Assembly: GCA_009726075.1 (NCBI GenBank)
Contig: WLND01000098.1
Location: 1 to 6,614, forward strand
Origin: Actinomycetota bacterium
GTDB taxonomy: Bacteria; Actinomycetota; Actinomycetes; S36-B12
Direction: 5' to 3'
Length of the DNA: 6,614 nucleotides
Shown here: positions 1-6,308 of the stretch, piece by piece
Numbering within the stretch: position 1 is the first letter of the stretch
Layout: every line of letters starts with the position of its first letter
Program-made: the position numbers and the translations under genes
The notes under the pieces: model-generated
Database searches by the model: none
The model's input: only the letters and a program-made list of their open reading frames with translations
Told to the model about the DNA's origin: nothing

Positions 1-1
1 C

Positions 2-1426
2 ATCGTCCCGAACGGGTGCACCACGTCGTACGCACCCTTCTTCTGCGACTACGTCCTCCAGACCATCCGAACCGACCCGGCCTTCGGCGACTCCCCCGAG
101 GCACGCGAGGCGTTCCTGCGGCGCGGCGGATACACCGTCCGCACAACCCTGAACCCAAAGGCCCAGCGCGGCTCCTTCACGGCCGTCACCGACTACATCC
201 CCGTGACCGACGAGAGCCGGCGGGCCGCGGCCATCACGATGATCGAGCCGGGTACCGGCAACATCCTGGCGATGACCCAGAACCGTGAATGGGGCACGTC
301 GGGGCGGGGCAAGACGACCTACAACTACAACACCGACCGAGCCCATGGCGGCACGATCGGCATGCAGGCCGGGTCGACCTTCAAGGTGTTCACCCTCGCC
401 GCCGCCCTCGAGGCAGGCATCGCGCCCACGGAGTACATCGCCTCGCCGAGCCCCAATACCTTCGAGGGATTCGTGAACTGCGAGACCGGCGCGCCCTTCG
501 GCCCCGTGACCGTCCGCAACTCGACCGGGCAGGGGACCTTCGACATGGCTCGCGCGACGGCCTTCTCGATCAACACCTACTTCATGGCCCTCGAAGAGCG
601 CACCGGCCTATGCCGGCCGGCCGAGATCGCAGAGTCGATGGGCGTCTTCCTCGGCAGCGGTGAGCCGCTCCTGCGGGTTCCGTCATTCACCCTCGGCACG
701 ATGGAGGTCACCCCCCTCGCGATGGCGAACGCCTACGCCACCTTCTCGGCGCACGGCCTGTACTGCACCCCCCGATCAATCCTGGAGATCCGCGATCGCG
801 ATAACCGCTCGCTGCCCGTGCCCGGCACCGACTGCCGCCAGACGGTCACCCCCGATGTCGCGGACGGCGTCGCCGCGCTCCTCACCGGTGTCGTCGACGG
901 GCCCATCAGCGGGCGCACCGGCATGGCCATGTCGCTGGCCGACCGCCCCGCCGCCGGCAAGACGGGCACGACCAACGAATCGGCTGCCGTATGGTTCGCC
1001 GGCTTCACGCCCGACATCGCGGCGGCCGCGTGGGTTGGCGATCCGCGCGGCGGCTTCGCTCACCCGATGAAGGACATCACGATCAACGGCAAGTACTACT
1101 CGCAGGTATTCGGCAGCACGCTGCCCGGGCCCATCTGGAAGCAGGCCATGACGGCTGCCGCAGTTGGCACCGAGCCCAGCCAGTTCGTCCTGAACAACCC
1201 CTGGGGATTGCGTCCGGCGCGGGGCGTGTCGTCGATGTCGTCGTTGCTGCCGGGGGCGCAGGCCCCGAAGCCCGCCGACGAGTTCACGTTCGACAACAAC
1301 GACCGCCCCAGTCAGGCCCCTTCGCCGGAACCGAGTGGCGAGTCGCCAGACGTGGCGCCAGGCACGCCCCCGGACACCGCCCCCGGGCCCGCGCCCGCAC
1401 CCACTCCCGACCCCGCGACGGGCTGA
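2..1426 (+). CDS. Class A penicillin-binding protein (PonA-like), C-terminal part
   Basis: The reading frame is open from the left edge, so the start, the membrane anchor and the GT51 glycosyltransferase domain lie outside; 474 residues remain. It is an extracytoplasmic enzyme that crosslinks peptidoglycan. The transpeptidase motifs are all present and in order: SxxK as STFK at residues 125-128 (bases 374-385, nucleophile Ser125), SxN as SIN at 189-191, and KTGT at 320-323. Residues 1-60 are the linker after the glycosyltransferase, ending in the RGGYTVRTTLNPKAQ segment typical of class A proteins. Six cysteines (residues 6 and 15, then four in the transpeptidase domain) resemble those of actinobacterial homologues and could form disulfides outside the cell. 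From about residue 421 the protein ends in a tail of some 54 residues rich in Pro, Ala and Asp; I see no PASTA domain. The neighbouring YqeY and phosphoesterase genes recall the ponA2 neighbourhood of mycobacteria, but PonA1 and PonA2 types cannot be separated here, so no symbol is given. Confidence 0.95.
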   Translation: MVPNGCTTSYAPFFCDYVLQTIRTDPAFGDSPEAREAFLRRGGYTVRTTLNPKAQRGSFTAVTDYIPVTDESRRAAAITMIEPGTGNILAMTQNREWGTSGRGKTTYNYNTDRAHGGTIGMQAGSTFKVFTLAAALEAGIAPTEYIASPSPNTFEGFVNCETGAPFGPVTVRNSTGQGTFDMARATAFSINTYFMALEERTGLCRPAEIAESMGVFLGSGEPLLRVPSFTLGTMEVTPLAMANAYATFSAHGLYCTPRSILEIRDRDNRSLPVPGTDCRQTVTPDVADGVAALLTGVVDGPISGRTGMAMSLADRPAAGKTGTTNESAAVWFAGFTPDIAAAAWVGDPRGGFAHPMKDITINGKYYSQVFGSTLPGPIWKQAMTAAAVGTEPSQFVLNNPWGLRPARGVSSMSSLLPGAQAPKPADEFTFDNNDRPSQAPSPEPSGESPDVAPGTPPDTAPGPAPAPTPDPATG

Positions 1427-1891
1427 CTACATCCCGAGCGCTGACTTCACGAGTGCGGCCACCTGACCGCCATCGGCACGGCCCTTGACCTGCGGGCTGA
1501 CCAGCTTCATGACGGCACCCATCGCAGCGCCGCCGGTCGCCCCGCCCGCTGACACCTCGGCGACAGCTGCGGCCACGATCTGCGCGAGCTCGGCCTCGTC
1601 CATCGCCGATGGCAGGTAGGCCGCGAGGATGCCCAGCTCGGCGCGCTCACGCTCGGCGAGCTCGGGCCGATCGGCGGCGTCGTATGCCTCCGCCGACTCG
1701 CGACGCTTCTTCGCCTCGCGCCCGAGCACGGTCATGACATCGTCGTCGCTGAGCTCCCGGGCCTCCTTGCCCGAGACCTCCTCATTGGTAATCGCCGTCA
1801 GGGCCATGCGCAGCGTGGCCGCCGATAATTCGTCGCGCGATTTCATGGCCGTGGTCAGGTCTTGCTTCAGTTGCGCCTTCAAGTCGCTCAT
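1427..1891 (-). CDS. GatB/YqeY domain protein
   Basis: A soluble 154-residue protein, the usual length for the stand-alone YqeY family. The family resembles the C-terminal tail domain of the amidotransferase subunit GatB. Its own role is not settled; tRNA binding is often suggested from that relationship. Recognisable blocks are the N-terminal AMKSRD..ATLRMAL..I.NEEV helix pair (15-39), KKRRES..Y..A.R.ELAERE..EL..LAAYLP (61-94), and the C-terminal MGAVMKLVSPQVKGRADGG segment (124-142). The start is set at the ATG opening MSDLKAQL because family similarity begins there. An upstream in-frame ATG at 1937-1939 would add 16 unrelated residues (PRPKPSCRPGCDNAC). There is no Shine-Dalgarno sequence, but a GACAAT box lies 6 bases upstream, so the message may be leaderless. 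The gene diverges from the phosphoesterase gene and its TAG stop directly abuts the TGA of the penicillin-binding protein gene. Confidence 0.93.
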   Translation of the reverse strand: MSDLKAQLKQDLTTAMKSRDELSAATLRMALTAITNEEVSGKEARELSDDDVMTVLGREAKKRRESAEAYDAADRPELAERERAELGILAAYLPSAMDEAELAQIVAAAVAEVSAGGATGGAAMGAVMKLVSPQVKGRADGGQVAALVKSALGM

Positions 1892-1897
1892 GCAGGC

Positions 1898-1903
1898 ATT
1901 GTC
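1898..1903 (-). promoter_or_regulatory. Possible -10 box for a leaderless YqeY mRNA
   Basis: GACAAT on the minus strand lies 6 bases upstream of the ATG at 1889-1891. That spacing would put the transcription start at or next to the A of the start codon, as in the leaderless messages common in actinobacteria. The absence of a Shine-Dalgarno sequence fits. The hexamer is imperfect (G instead of T at the first position) and I see no -35 element, so this is tentative. Confidence 0.35.
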
Positions 1904-1959
1904 GCAGCCCGGTCGGCACGATGGTTTCGGACGAGGCATGGGAACATCGGATCGTGCGA

Positions 1960-2868
1960 ATGCCCACCCGGACGATGCTCACGCGGACACTCCTCGGCGT
2001 CACGGCCACCGGCCTTGCCGGGCTGGCCTACGCCCGCTGGGAGGCCCAGCACTACACGCTGCGCCGGGCCACCGTGCCCGTTCTTCCCCCGGGCCAGCCC
2101 CCGCTGCGGATCCTGCACCTGTCCGACCTGCACCTGGTTCCCGGTCAGCTGAGCAAGCAGGCGTGGGTTCGGTCGCTCCGCGAGCTGCGGCCGGATGCCG
2201 TGATCGCGACCGGCGACTTCATGTCGCATCAGGACGCCGTGCCGCATGTGCTCGATACGCTCGAGCCGCTGTTCGACGTGCCAGGCGCCTTCGTCCTCGG
2301 CAGCAACGACTACTTCGCCCCCCGTCCGATCAATCCGGCGCGCTACCTCCAGGGCCCATCGCAACTCGAGCCGAAGCGGCCCATGCTGCCCTGGGCCGAT
2401 CTCGTTGCCGGCCTCGGCGATGGCGGCTGGACCCACCTGTGCAACGCACGCGGCCACATGACCGCGGCCGGGCGGTCAATCGACCTGCGCGGTGTCGATG
2501 ATCCCCACATCAGCCGCGACCGCTACCAGGACGTCGCCGGTGAGTTTCGCTCCGACGCCGACCTCCGCCTTGGCGTCACGCACGCTCCATACCTGCGCGT
2601 CCTTGACGGGTTCGTGGGCGATGGCGCTGACCTCGTCCTCGCCGGCCACACCCACGGCGGCCAGCTGCGCATTCCCGGGATCGGCGCGCTGGTCACGAAC
2701 TGCGATATCGATCGAGCCCGGTCTCGGGGCCTGTCGAGCCATCGAACCCCCGAGGGCCGCAGCACGGCCGCGCTCCATGTGTCGGCCGGCCTGGGCACCT
2801 CGCCCTACGCGCCCTTCAGATTCGCCTGCCCGCCCGAGGCGACGCTGCTCACGCTCGTCGCCCGGTGA
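1960..2868 (+). CDS. Membrane-anchored metallophosphoesterase
   Basis: A 302-residue protein of the calcineurin-like metallophosphoesterase superfamily (YkuE-like branch). Residues about 10-25 are a hydrophobic segment after a short basic start, probably a membrane anchor. The metal-site blocks follow in order: LSDLHL (Asp56, His58), TGDFMSH (Asp86), GSND (Asn116, Asp117), THAPY (His208) and GHTHGG (His230, His232). The third block lacks the His of the canonical GNHD/E motif. The substrate is unknown; distant relatives act on phosphate esters of lipid or nucleotide type, and nothing in the sequence decides between them. Start choice: ATG 1960 is preferred because the 13 codons from the upstream ATG 1921 have unusually low third-position GC and would leave only 29 bases before the divergent YqeY gene; ATG 1975 is also possible. 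No good Shine-Dalgarno sequence is visible before any of them. The stop lies 85 bases before the tRNA gene. Confidence 0.92.
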   Translation: MPTRTMLTRTLLGVTATGLAGLAYARWEAQHYTLRRATVPVLPPGQPPLRILHLSDLHLVPGQLSKQAWVRSLRELRPDAVIATGDFMSHQDAVPHVLDTLEPLFDVPGAFVLGSNDYFAPRPINPARYLQGPSQLEPKRPMLPWADLVAGLGDGGWTHLCNARGHMTAAGRSIDLRGVDDPHISRDRYQDVAGEFRSDADLRLGVTHAPYLRVLDGFVGDGADLVLAGHTHGGQLRIPGIGALVTNCDIDRARSRGLSSHRTPEGRSTAALHVSAGLGTSPYAPFRFACPPEATLLTLVAR

Positions 2869-2935
2869 ACCCTTGCAACCTGGGCGACGGGAGCCTGACT
2901 GACGCCTGCTGGCGCGGGCACTGCGCGGGGTCGGC

Positions 2936-2941
2936 TAGACT
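2936..2941 (+). promoter_or_regulatory. -10 box of the tRNA-Pro gene
   Basis: TAGACT ends 12 bases before the first base of the tRNA, which places transcription start about five bases upstream of the mature 5' end, where a short leader removed by RNase P would be expected. It fits the actinobacterial TAnnnT consensus, and the same hexamer occurs before lysC on the other strand. No convincing TTGACA-like element is seen 16-19 bases upstream. Confidence 0.6.
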
Positions 2942-2953
2942 CCGCTAGTCCTT

Positions 2954-3027
<74 letters not shown>

Positions 3028-3032
3028 CGCCT

Positions 3033-3065
3033 GGTCGGGGGCCGATAATGAATCGGCCCCCGACC
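3033..3065 (+). terminator. 14-bp perfect hairpin after tRNA-Pro
   Basis: Bases 3033-3046 (GGTCGGGGGCCGAT) pair without mismatch with 3052-3065 around the loop AATGA, five bases after the tRNA. The position and very high stability suggest that it ends tRNA transcription or protects the 3' end before trimming. No T-run follows, so it is not a classical intrinsic terminator, though tail-less hairpins are often proposed in high-GC actinobacteria. The loop and the 3' side of the first arm also contain GATAAT (3044-3049), which resembles a -10 box for the downstream sulfotransferase, but no -35 partner is seen. The second arm runs into two tandem copies of CCCCCGA (3057-3070). Confidence 0.65.
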
Positions 3066-3082
3066 CCCGACCGCAGAGCGCA

Positions 3083-3131
3083 CCAGCGACCAGCGACCAG
3101 CGACCAGCGACCAGCGACCAGCGACCAGCGA
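3083..3131 (+). repeat. Heptamer tandem repeat, 7 x CCAGCGA
   Basis: Seven exact, uninterrupted copies of a 7-base unit (CCAGCGA; TCGCTGG on the other strand) fill 49 bases. The last A is also the first base of the AGGGG Shine-Dalgarno sequence of the sulfotransferase gene. Two copies of another heptamer, CCCCCGA, occur just upstream at 3057-3070. Perfect conservation of the units suggests recent expansion by strand slippage. Since 7 is not a multiple of 3, gain or loss of a unit would shift any reading frame crossing the array, but the preferred gene start lies beyond it, so the expected effect is on the leader length only. Confidence 0.95.
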
Positions 3132-3135
3132 GGGG
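3131..3135 (+). promoter_or_regulatory. Shine-Dalgarno site of the sulfotransferase gene
   Basis: AGGGG lies 8 bases before GTG 3144 and only 3 bases before the out-of-frame ATG 3139, which would give a two-codon ORF (ATG CCG TGA). The spacing decides for the GTG as the start. Confidence 0.65.
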
Positions 3136-3143
3136 ATCATGCC

Positions 3144-3926
3144 GTGAGCATCGATCGACGGCCCGCACCGGCCGACCTCGGCAAGACCACCCGCGCCTAC
3201 GTCAAGGCCATGGGCTGGCGATCAGTGAACCTGCACACCCACATCTCGCTCGTGAACCGCTACGTCTACGTCGAGGTTCCCAAGGCCGGCTGCGGCACGA
3301 TGAAGGCCACCCTCGGCGGGATGGAGGCGGCTCGGCTCAGTGCGGCCGCCGTCGGTCGCGTCCAGGAGAACCCGCACGATCGCACCAAGGTCACCCCCTT
3401 CATCAAGCCCTACCAACTGCCGTCCGACCTCCTCGAGGAGGTCTTCCACGGACGAAAGTGGAAGCGATTCACGGTCGTTCGCGAGCCGGCTGCCCGCCTG
3501 CTGTCGGGGTACCTGGAGAAGATCCAGCAGGGCCTGAAGCAGAGCGAGCCGATCCTCACGGCACTCGCGGAGCAGGGCACCCCCCGAGAGCGCCCCCAGG
3601 ACATCAGTTTCGCCGAATTCGCCACGGTGGTCTCCCGGCAGGCATCCCGCGATCAAGACCCGCACTGGCGCCGACAGGCAGATCAGATCGGGTACGGCAT
3701 CGTCGACTACGACGCGGTCATCCACCTCGAGCAGCTCGATGCATCGTGGGGCCGGGTCGCTGAGCTCACGGGCGTCGCCGACCTGCAGGACCAGTTCTAC
3801 TGCCGGAACTCCACAAAGGCCGGCGCCCGGGTGGGCGAGCTCTACACCCCGGATCTCCTGGCCCTGGTCGCGCGCACCTACGCCGACGACTACGCGGCCT
3901 TCGGCTACGCACCCCCGACCCTGTAA
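3144..3926 (+). CDS. Sulfotransferase family 2 domain protein
   Basis: A 260-residue protein resembling the carbohydrate (family 2) sulfotransferases, which move sulfate from PAPS to a sugar or similar acceptor. The 5'-phosphosulfate loop is PKAGCGTMK at residues 46-54, preceded by the strand RYVYVEV. The 3'-phosphate site is VVREPAARLLSGY at 111-123 (Arg113, Ser121), preceded by KWKRF. Further family-like parts are SFAEFATVV, the DPHWRRQADQI stretch followed by VIHLEQLD, and the C-terminal DDYAAFGY. No signal peptide or membrane segment is seen, so it is probably cytoplasmic. The GTG start is chosen for its AGGGG site. The same frame stays open upstream through the repeat, the hairpin and the tRNA, with an ATG at 3048, and an internal ATG lies at 3210. 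Loop residues GCGT differ from the more usual form of the motif. The acceptor is unknown; no glycan or PAPS-synthesis genes are nearby. Composition is similar to the neighbours, so recent transfer is not evident. Confidence 0.85.
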   Translation: MSIDRRPAPADLGKTTRAYVKAMGWRSVNLHTHISLVNRYVYVEVPKAGCGTMKATLGGMEAARLSAAAVGRVQENPHDRTKVTPFIKPYQLPSDLLEEVFHGRKWKRFTVVREPAARLLSGYLEKIQQGLKQSEPILTALAEQGTPRERPQDISFAEFATVVSRQASRDQDPHWRRQADQIGYGIVDYDAVIHLEQLDASWGRVAELTGVADLQDQFYCRNSTKAGARVGELYTPDLLALVARTYADDYAAFGYAPPTL

Positions 3927-3935
3927 ACAGCCGAC

Positions 3936-3968
3936 ACTCGCGCGAGTCCGCGCAGCAGAACTACTGCG
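3936..3968. terminator. Weak hairpins between convergent sulfotransferase and asd genes
   Basis: The 44-base gap between the two stop codons holds a perfect 12-base palindrome, ACTCGCGCGAGT (3936-3947), and a 5-bp stem CGCAG/CTGCG (3951-3955 with 3964-3968). Either could act as a terminator for both directions. There is no T-run on the plus side and only a short TTT further on from the minus side, so this call rests mainly on position. Confidence 0.35.
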
Positions 3969-3970
3969 GA

Positions 3971-5017
3971 TTAGGCGAGGTTGACCGCGACCAGCTCGGC
4001 GATCTGCACCGCGTTCAGCGCGGCACCCTTGCGCAGGTTGTCGTTGCTGATGAACAGCGCCAGGCCCCGTCCGTCCGGAACCGAGGCATCCTGGCGAACG
4101 CGACCCACGAACGAGGCATCCGCCCCGGCTGCCTGAAGCGGAGTCGGGACCTCGGAGAGCTCGACCCCCGGTGCCGTCGCGAGGAGCTCGATGGCTCGCT
4201 CCGCGGAAATCGGACGCGCGAACTCGGCGTTGATCGACAGGGAGTGCCCGGCGAACACCGGCACGCGCACGCACGTGCCCGACACCAGCAGGTCTGGCAG
4301 CCCGAGGATCTTGCGGCTCTCGTTGCGGAGCTTCTGCTCCTCGTCGGTCTCAAGGGATCCATCAGCGACGATGCTGCCGGCCAGCGGCACCACGTTGAAG
4401 GCGATGGGACGCACGTACTTGACCGGCTCGGGCAGCTCGACCGCAGCCCCGTCGTGGGTCAGGGCCGCGATGTCCTGGGTGACCGCGGCTCGCACCTGGT
4501 CCTCAAGCTCCTTGACGCCCGCGAGCCCGCTGCCGGACACCGCCTGGTACGAACTCACGATGAGCCGGGTCAGGCCCGCCTCGTCGCTCAGGGGGCGCAA
4601 TACGGGCATTGCTGCCATGGTCGTGCAGTTCGGGTTCGCGATGATGCCCTTGCGCGCCTCACCGATGGCCTGCGGATTCACCTCGCTCACCACGAGCGGC
4701 ACATCGGGATCCATGCGCCACGCGGACGAGTTGTCGATGACGATGGCGCCTGCCGCCGCGTACTTGGGCGCGAGCTCCTTCGATGATGCCCCGCCAGCCG
4801 AGAACAGCGCGATGTCAATGCCGGTCAGGTCGGCCGTTGCGGCGTCCTCAACGGTGATCTCACCGCCCTTCCACGGAAGGGTCGTGCCCGCAGACCTCGC
4901 CGAGGCCATGAAGCGCACCTGCGCCATCGGGAAATCGCGCTCGTCGAGGAGCCGGCGCATCACCGCCCCCACCTGCCCTGTGGCTCCGACCACTGCGACA
5001 ACTGGCAACCGGCTCAT
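3971..5017 (-). CDS. asd: Aspartate-semialdehyde dehydrogenase
   Basis: This 348-residue cytoplasmic enzyme reduces beta-aspartyl phosphate to aspartate semialdehyde with NADPH, the step before the pathway splits to lysine/diaminopimelate and homoserine. The N-terminal nucleotide-binding loop is GATGQVG (11-17). The catalytic cysteine is Cys131 in NPNCTT. Other conserved parts are SSYQAVSGSG with Gln158, the RVPV segment (Arg251) and GHS with the active-site His258. The C-terminus FISNDNLRKGAALNAVQIAE is typical of the family, and length is normal. The ATG start overlaps the TGA of lysC (ATGA, 5014-5017), and a strong GGAGGG site lies 8 bases upstream inside the last lysC codons. This indicates an operon with coupled translation, with asd second. 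Nothing is truncated or missing. Confidence 0.98.
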   Translation of the reverse strand: MSRLPVVAVVGATGQVGAVMRRLLDERDFPMAQVRFMASARSAGTTLPWKGGEITVEDAATADLTGIDIALFSAGGASSKELAPKYAAAGAIVIDNSSAWRMDPDVPLVVSEVNPQAIGEARKGIIANPNCTTMAAMPVLRPLSDEAGLTRLIVSSYQAVSGSGLAGVKELEDQVRAAVTQDIAALTHDGAAVELPEPVKYVRPIAFNVVPLAGSIVADGSLETDEEQKLRNESRKILGLPDLLVSGTCVRVPVFAGHSLSINAEFARPISAERAIELLATAPGVELSEVPTPLQAAGADASFVGRVRQDASVPDGRGLALFISNDNLRKGAALNAVQIAELVAVNLA

Positions 5018-5532
5018 CGGCCCGTCCCTCCATAGACAACTGCCTCGCCATCGGCGTCGAGGCCAAACGCAGTGTGGAGCGCCTGCACGGCACGCTTGGC
5101 GTCGTCGACGCGCGTGACGACCGAGATGCGAATCTCGGAGGTCGAGATCATCTCGACGTTGATGCTCGCCTCGGCAAGGGCCGCAAAGAAAGTGGCGGAG
5201 ACGCCAGGGTGCGAGCGCATGCCCGCGCCGACGAGTGAGACCTTGGCGATCTGATCGTCGACGAGCAGCGACTCAAAACCAATTGCGGTGCCTTGGGTTT
5301 CAAGGGCCGTGGTCGCTACGGCCGCTGACCCTTGGGGGCAGGTGAACGTGACATCGGTGCGTCCAGTCGAGGCGACAGACACGTTCTGGACGATCATGTC
5401 GACATTGATGCCGGCGTCGGCCAGTGCCCGGAAGATGGCGGCGGCGCGACCCGGCTCGTCCGGCACTCCGACAACCGTGATCTTCGCGTCGTTCACGTCG
5501 GCGGCGACACCGGAGATGATCGGCTGTTCCAT
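5014..5532 (-). CDS. lysC: Aspartokinase beta subunit from an internal in-frame start
   Basis: Within lysC, codon 257 is an ATG (5530-5532) preceded by AAGGA with 6 bases between. Starting there gives 172 residues made up of the two ACT domains, the same length I recall for the C. glutamicum beta subunit, which is known to be made from an internal start of lysC and to pair with the alpha subunit in the alpha2beta2 enzyme, forming the effector sites. Position, length and ribosome-binding site all agree, but actual use of this start here is an inference. Confidence 0.6.
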   Translation of the reverse strand: MEQPIISGVAADVNDAKITVVGVPDEPGRAAAIFRALADAGINVDMIVQNVSVASTGRTDVTFTCPQGSAAVATTALETQGTAIGFESLLVDDQIAKVSLVGAGMRSHPGVSATFFAALAEASINVEMISTSEIRISVVTRVDDAKRAVQALHTAFGLDADGEAVVYGGTGR

Positions 5533-6300
5533 GGCTCTTCCTTCGGCGATAGCGGTTTCGATGGCGGCTGGGGAGAGCACGAACGTGCCCTCATGCTGCG
5601 AGAACGATGAGCGGACGTGGATGGGCATGTCGCACCGGCGGGCGTATTCGACGCAACGAAGGTGCAGCACCTTCGCGCCGACGGCGGCAAGCTCGAGCAT
5701 CTCCTCGTAGGTGATGAACGGAACCTTGCGCGCGGCGGGGACGACACGGGGATCGGCGCTGAACACGCCATCGACGTCGGTGTAGATCTCGCAGACCGAT
5801 GCGCTGAGCGCCGCGGCGAGCGCGACGGCGGTCGTGTCGGAACCCCCGCGCCCGAGGGTGGTGATGTCCTTGGTGTCCTGGGCCACGCCCTGGAACCCCG
5901 CGACGATCGGGATTGCCCCCTCGGCCAGCGCCTCAGAGATCCGGCCCGGGGTGACGTCGATGATGCGGGCGGCACCGTGGGCCGAGTCGGTGATCAACCC
6001 GGCCTGCGACCCGGTGTACGAACGGGCATCGGCCCCGAGATCGGAGATCGCCATGGCCAGCAGGGCCATCGAGATGCGCTCGCCCGAGGTGAGCAGCATG
6101 TCGAGCTCGCGGGCCGGCGGCTGGGGCGAGACCTGCTCGGCGAGGTCGAGGAGCTCATCGGTGGTGTCGCCCATGGCCGACACGACCACGACGACGTCGT
6201 GACCGGCTCGCTTGGTCTCGACAATGCGACGTGCGACGCGCTTAACACTCGCCGCGTCAGCGAGGCTGGATCCGCCAAATTTCTGAACGATCAGGGACAC
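5014..6300 (-). CDS. lysC: Aspartokinase, alpha subunit
   Basis: This 428-residue enzyme phosphorylates aspartate at the entry to lysine, diaminopimelate, threonine and methionine synthesis. The kinase domain spans about 1-245: KFGGSS (7-12), SGERIS (72-77), the GFQG..D....LGRGGSDTTA block (135-158) and YTDVDGVFSADPR (173-185). Two ACT domains follow (about 270-345 and 350-415), ending in YGGTGR as in Corynebacterium. By alignment from memory, Ser308, Thr315 and Thr318 correspond to C. glutamicum positions 301, 308 and 311, where substitutions relieve feedback inhibition; the ordinary residues are present here, so inhibition by lysine plus threonine is expected. The start is GTG at 6298-6300, which has no Shine-Dalgarno sequence but a TAGACT box 8 bases upstream, suggesting a leaderless message. 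The gene overlaps asd by four bases. In mycobacteria the orthologue is called ask. Confidence 0.98.
   Translation of the reverse strand: MSLIVQKFGGSSLADAASVKRVARRIVETKRAGHDVVVVVSAMGDTTDELLDLAEQVSPQPPARELDMLLTSGERISMALLAMAISDLGADARSYTGSQAGLITDSAHGAARIIDVTPGRISEALAEGAIPIVAGFQGVAQDTKDITTLGRGGSDTTAVALAAALSASVCEIYTDVDGVFSADPRVVPAARKVPFITYEEMLELAAVGAKVLHLRCVEYARRCDMPIHVRSSFSQHEGTFVLSPAAIETAIAEGRAMEQPIISGVAADVNDAKITVVGVPDEPGRAAAIFRALADAGINVDMIVQNVSVASTGRTDVTFTCPQGSAAVATTALETQGTAIGFESLLVDDQIAKVSLVGAGMRSHPGVSATFFAALAEASINVEMISTSEIRISVVTRVDDAKRAVQALHTAFGLDADGEAVVYGGTGR
5026..5031 (-). promoter_or_regulatory. Shine-Dalgarno site of asd inside lysC
   Basis: GGAGGG on the minus strand, 8 bases before the asd ATG, is the strongest ribosome-binding site in the window. 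It lies within the codons for the lysC C-terminus (YGGTGR), so asd can be initiated independently as well as by coupling through the ATGA overlap. Confidence 0.8.
5539..5543 (-). promoter_or_regulatory. Internal Shine-Dalgarno site for the lysC beta subunit
   Basis: AAGGA on the minus strand, within a purine-rich GAAGGAAGAG run, ends 6 bases before ATG 5530-5532. The full-length lysC start has no such site, so the two subunits may be initiated by different mechanisms. Confidence 0.55.
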
Positions 6301-6308
6301 AACGGCGA

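Noticed and set aside
1888..2457. 189-codon minus-strand frame opposite the metallophosphoesterase
   Set aside because: Antisense shadow over the conserved metal-binding blocks; no domain visible.
3083..3131. CRISPR array
   Set aside because: The units are 7 bases, directly adjacent and without spacers, and no cas gene is near.
3083..3131. Chi-like recombination signal, since the minus strand reads GCTGGTCG repeatedly
   Set aside because: It differs by one base from the E. coli octamer, and no such signal is established for actinobacteria, so the resemblance is uninformative.
3139..3147. Two-codon ORF ATG CCG TGA overlapping the sulfotransferase start
   Set aside because: It would have only 3 bases between the AGGGG site and the ATG, too close for good initiation; probably chance.
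3222..4274. 350-codon open frame on the minus strand across the sulfotransferase gene and the end of asd
   Set aside because: It lies antisense to two genes with clear family motifs, its translation is Arg/Gly/Ala-rich with no recognisable domain, and long antisense frames are expected at this GC content.
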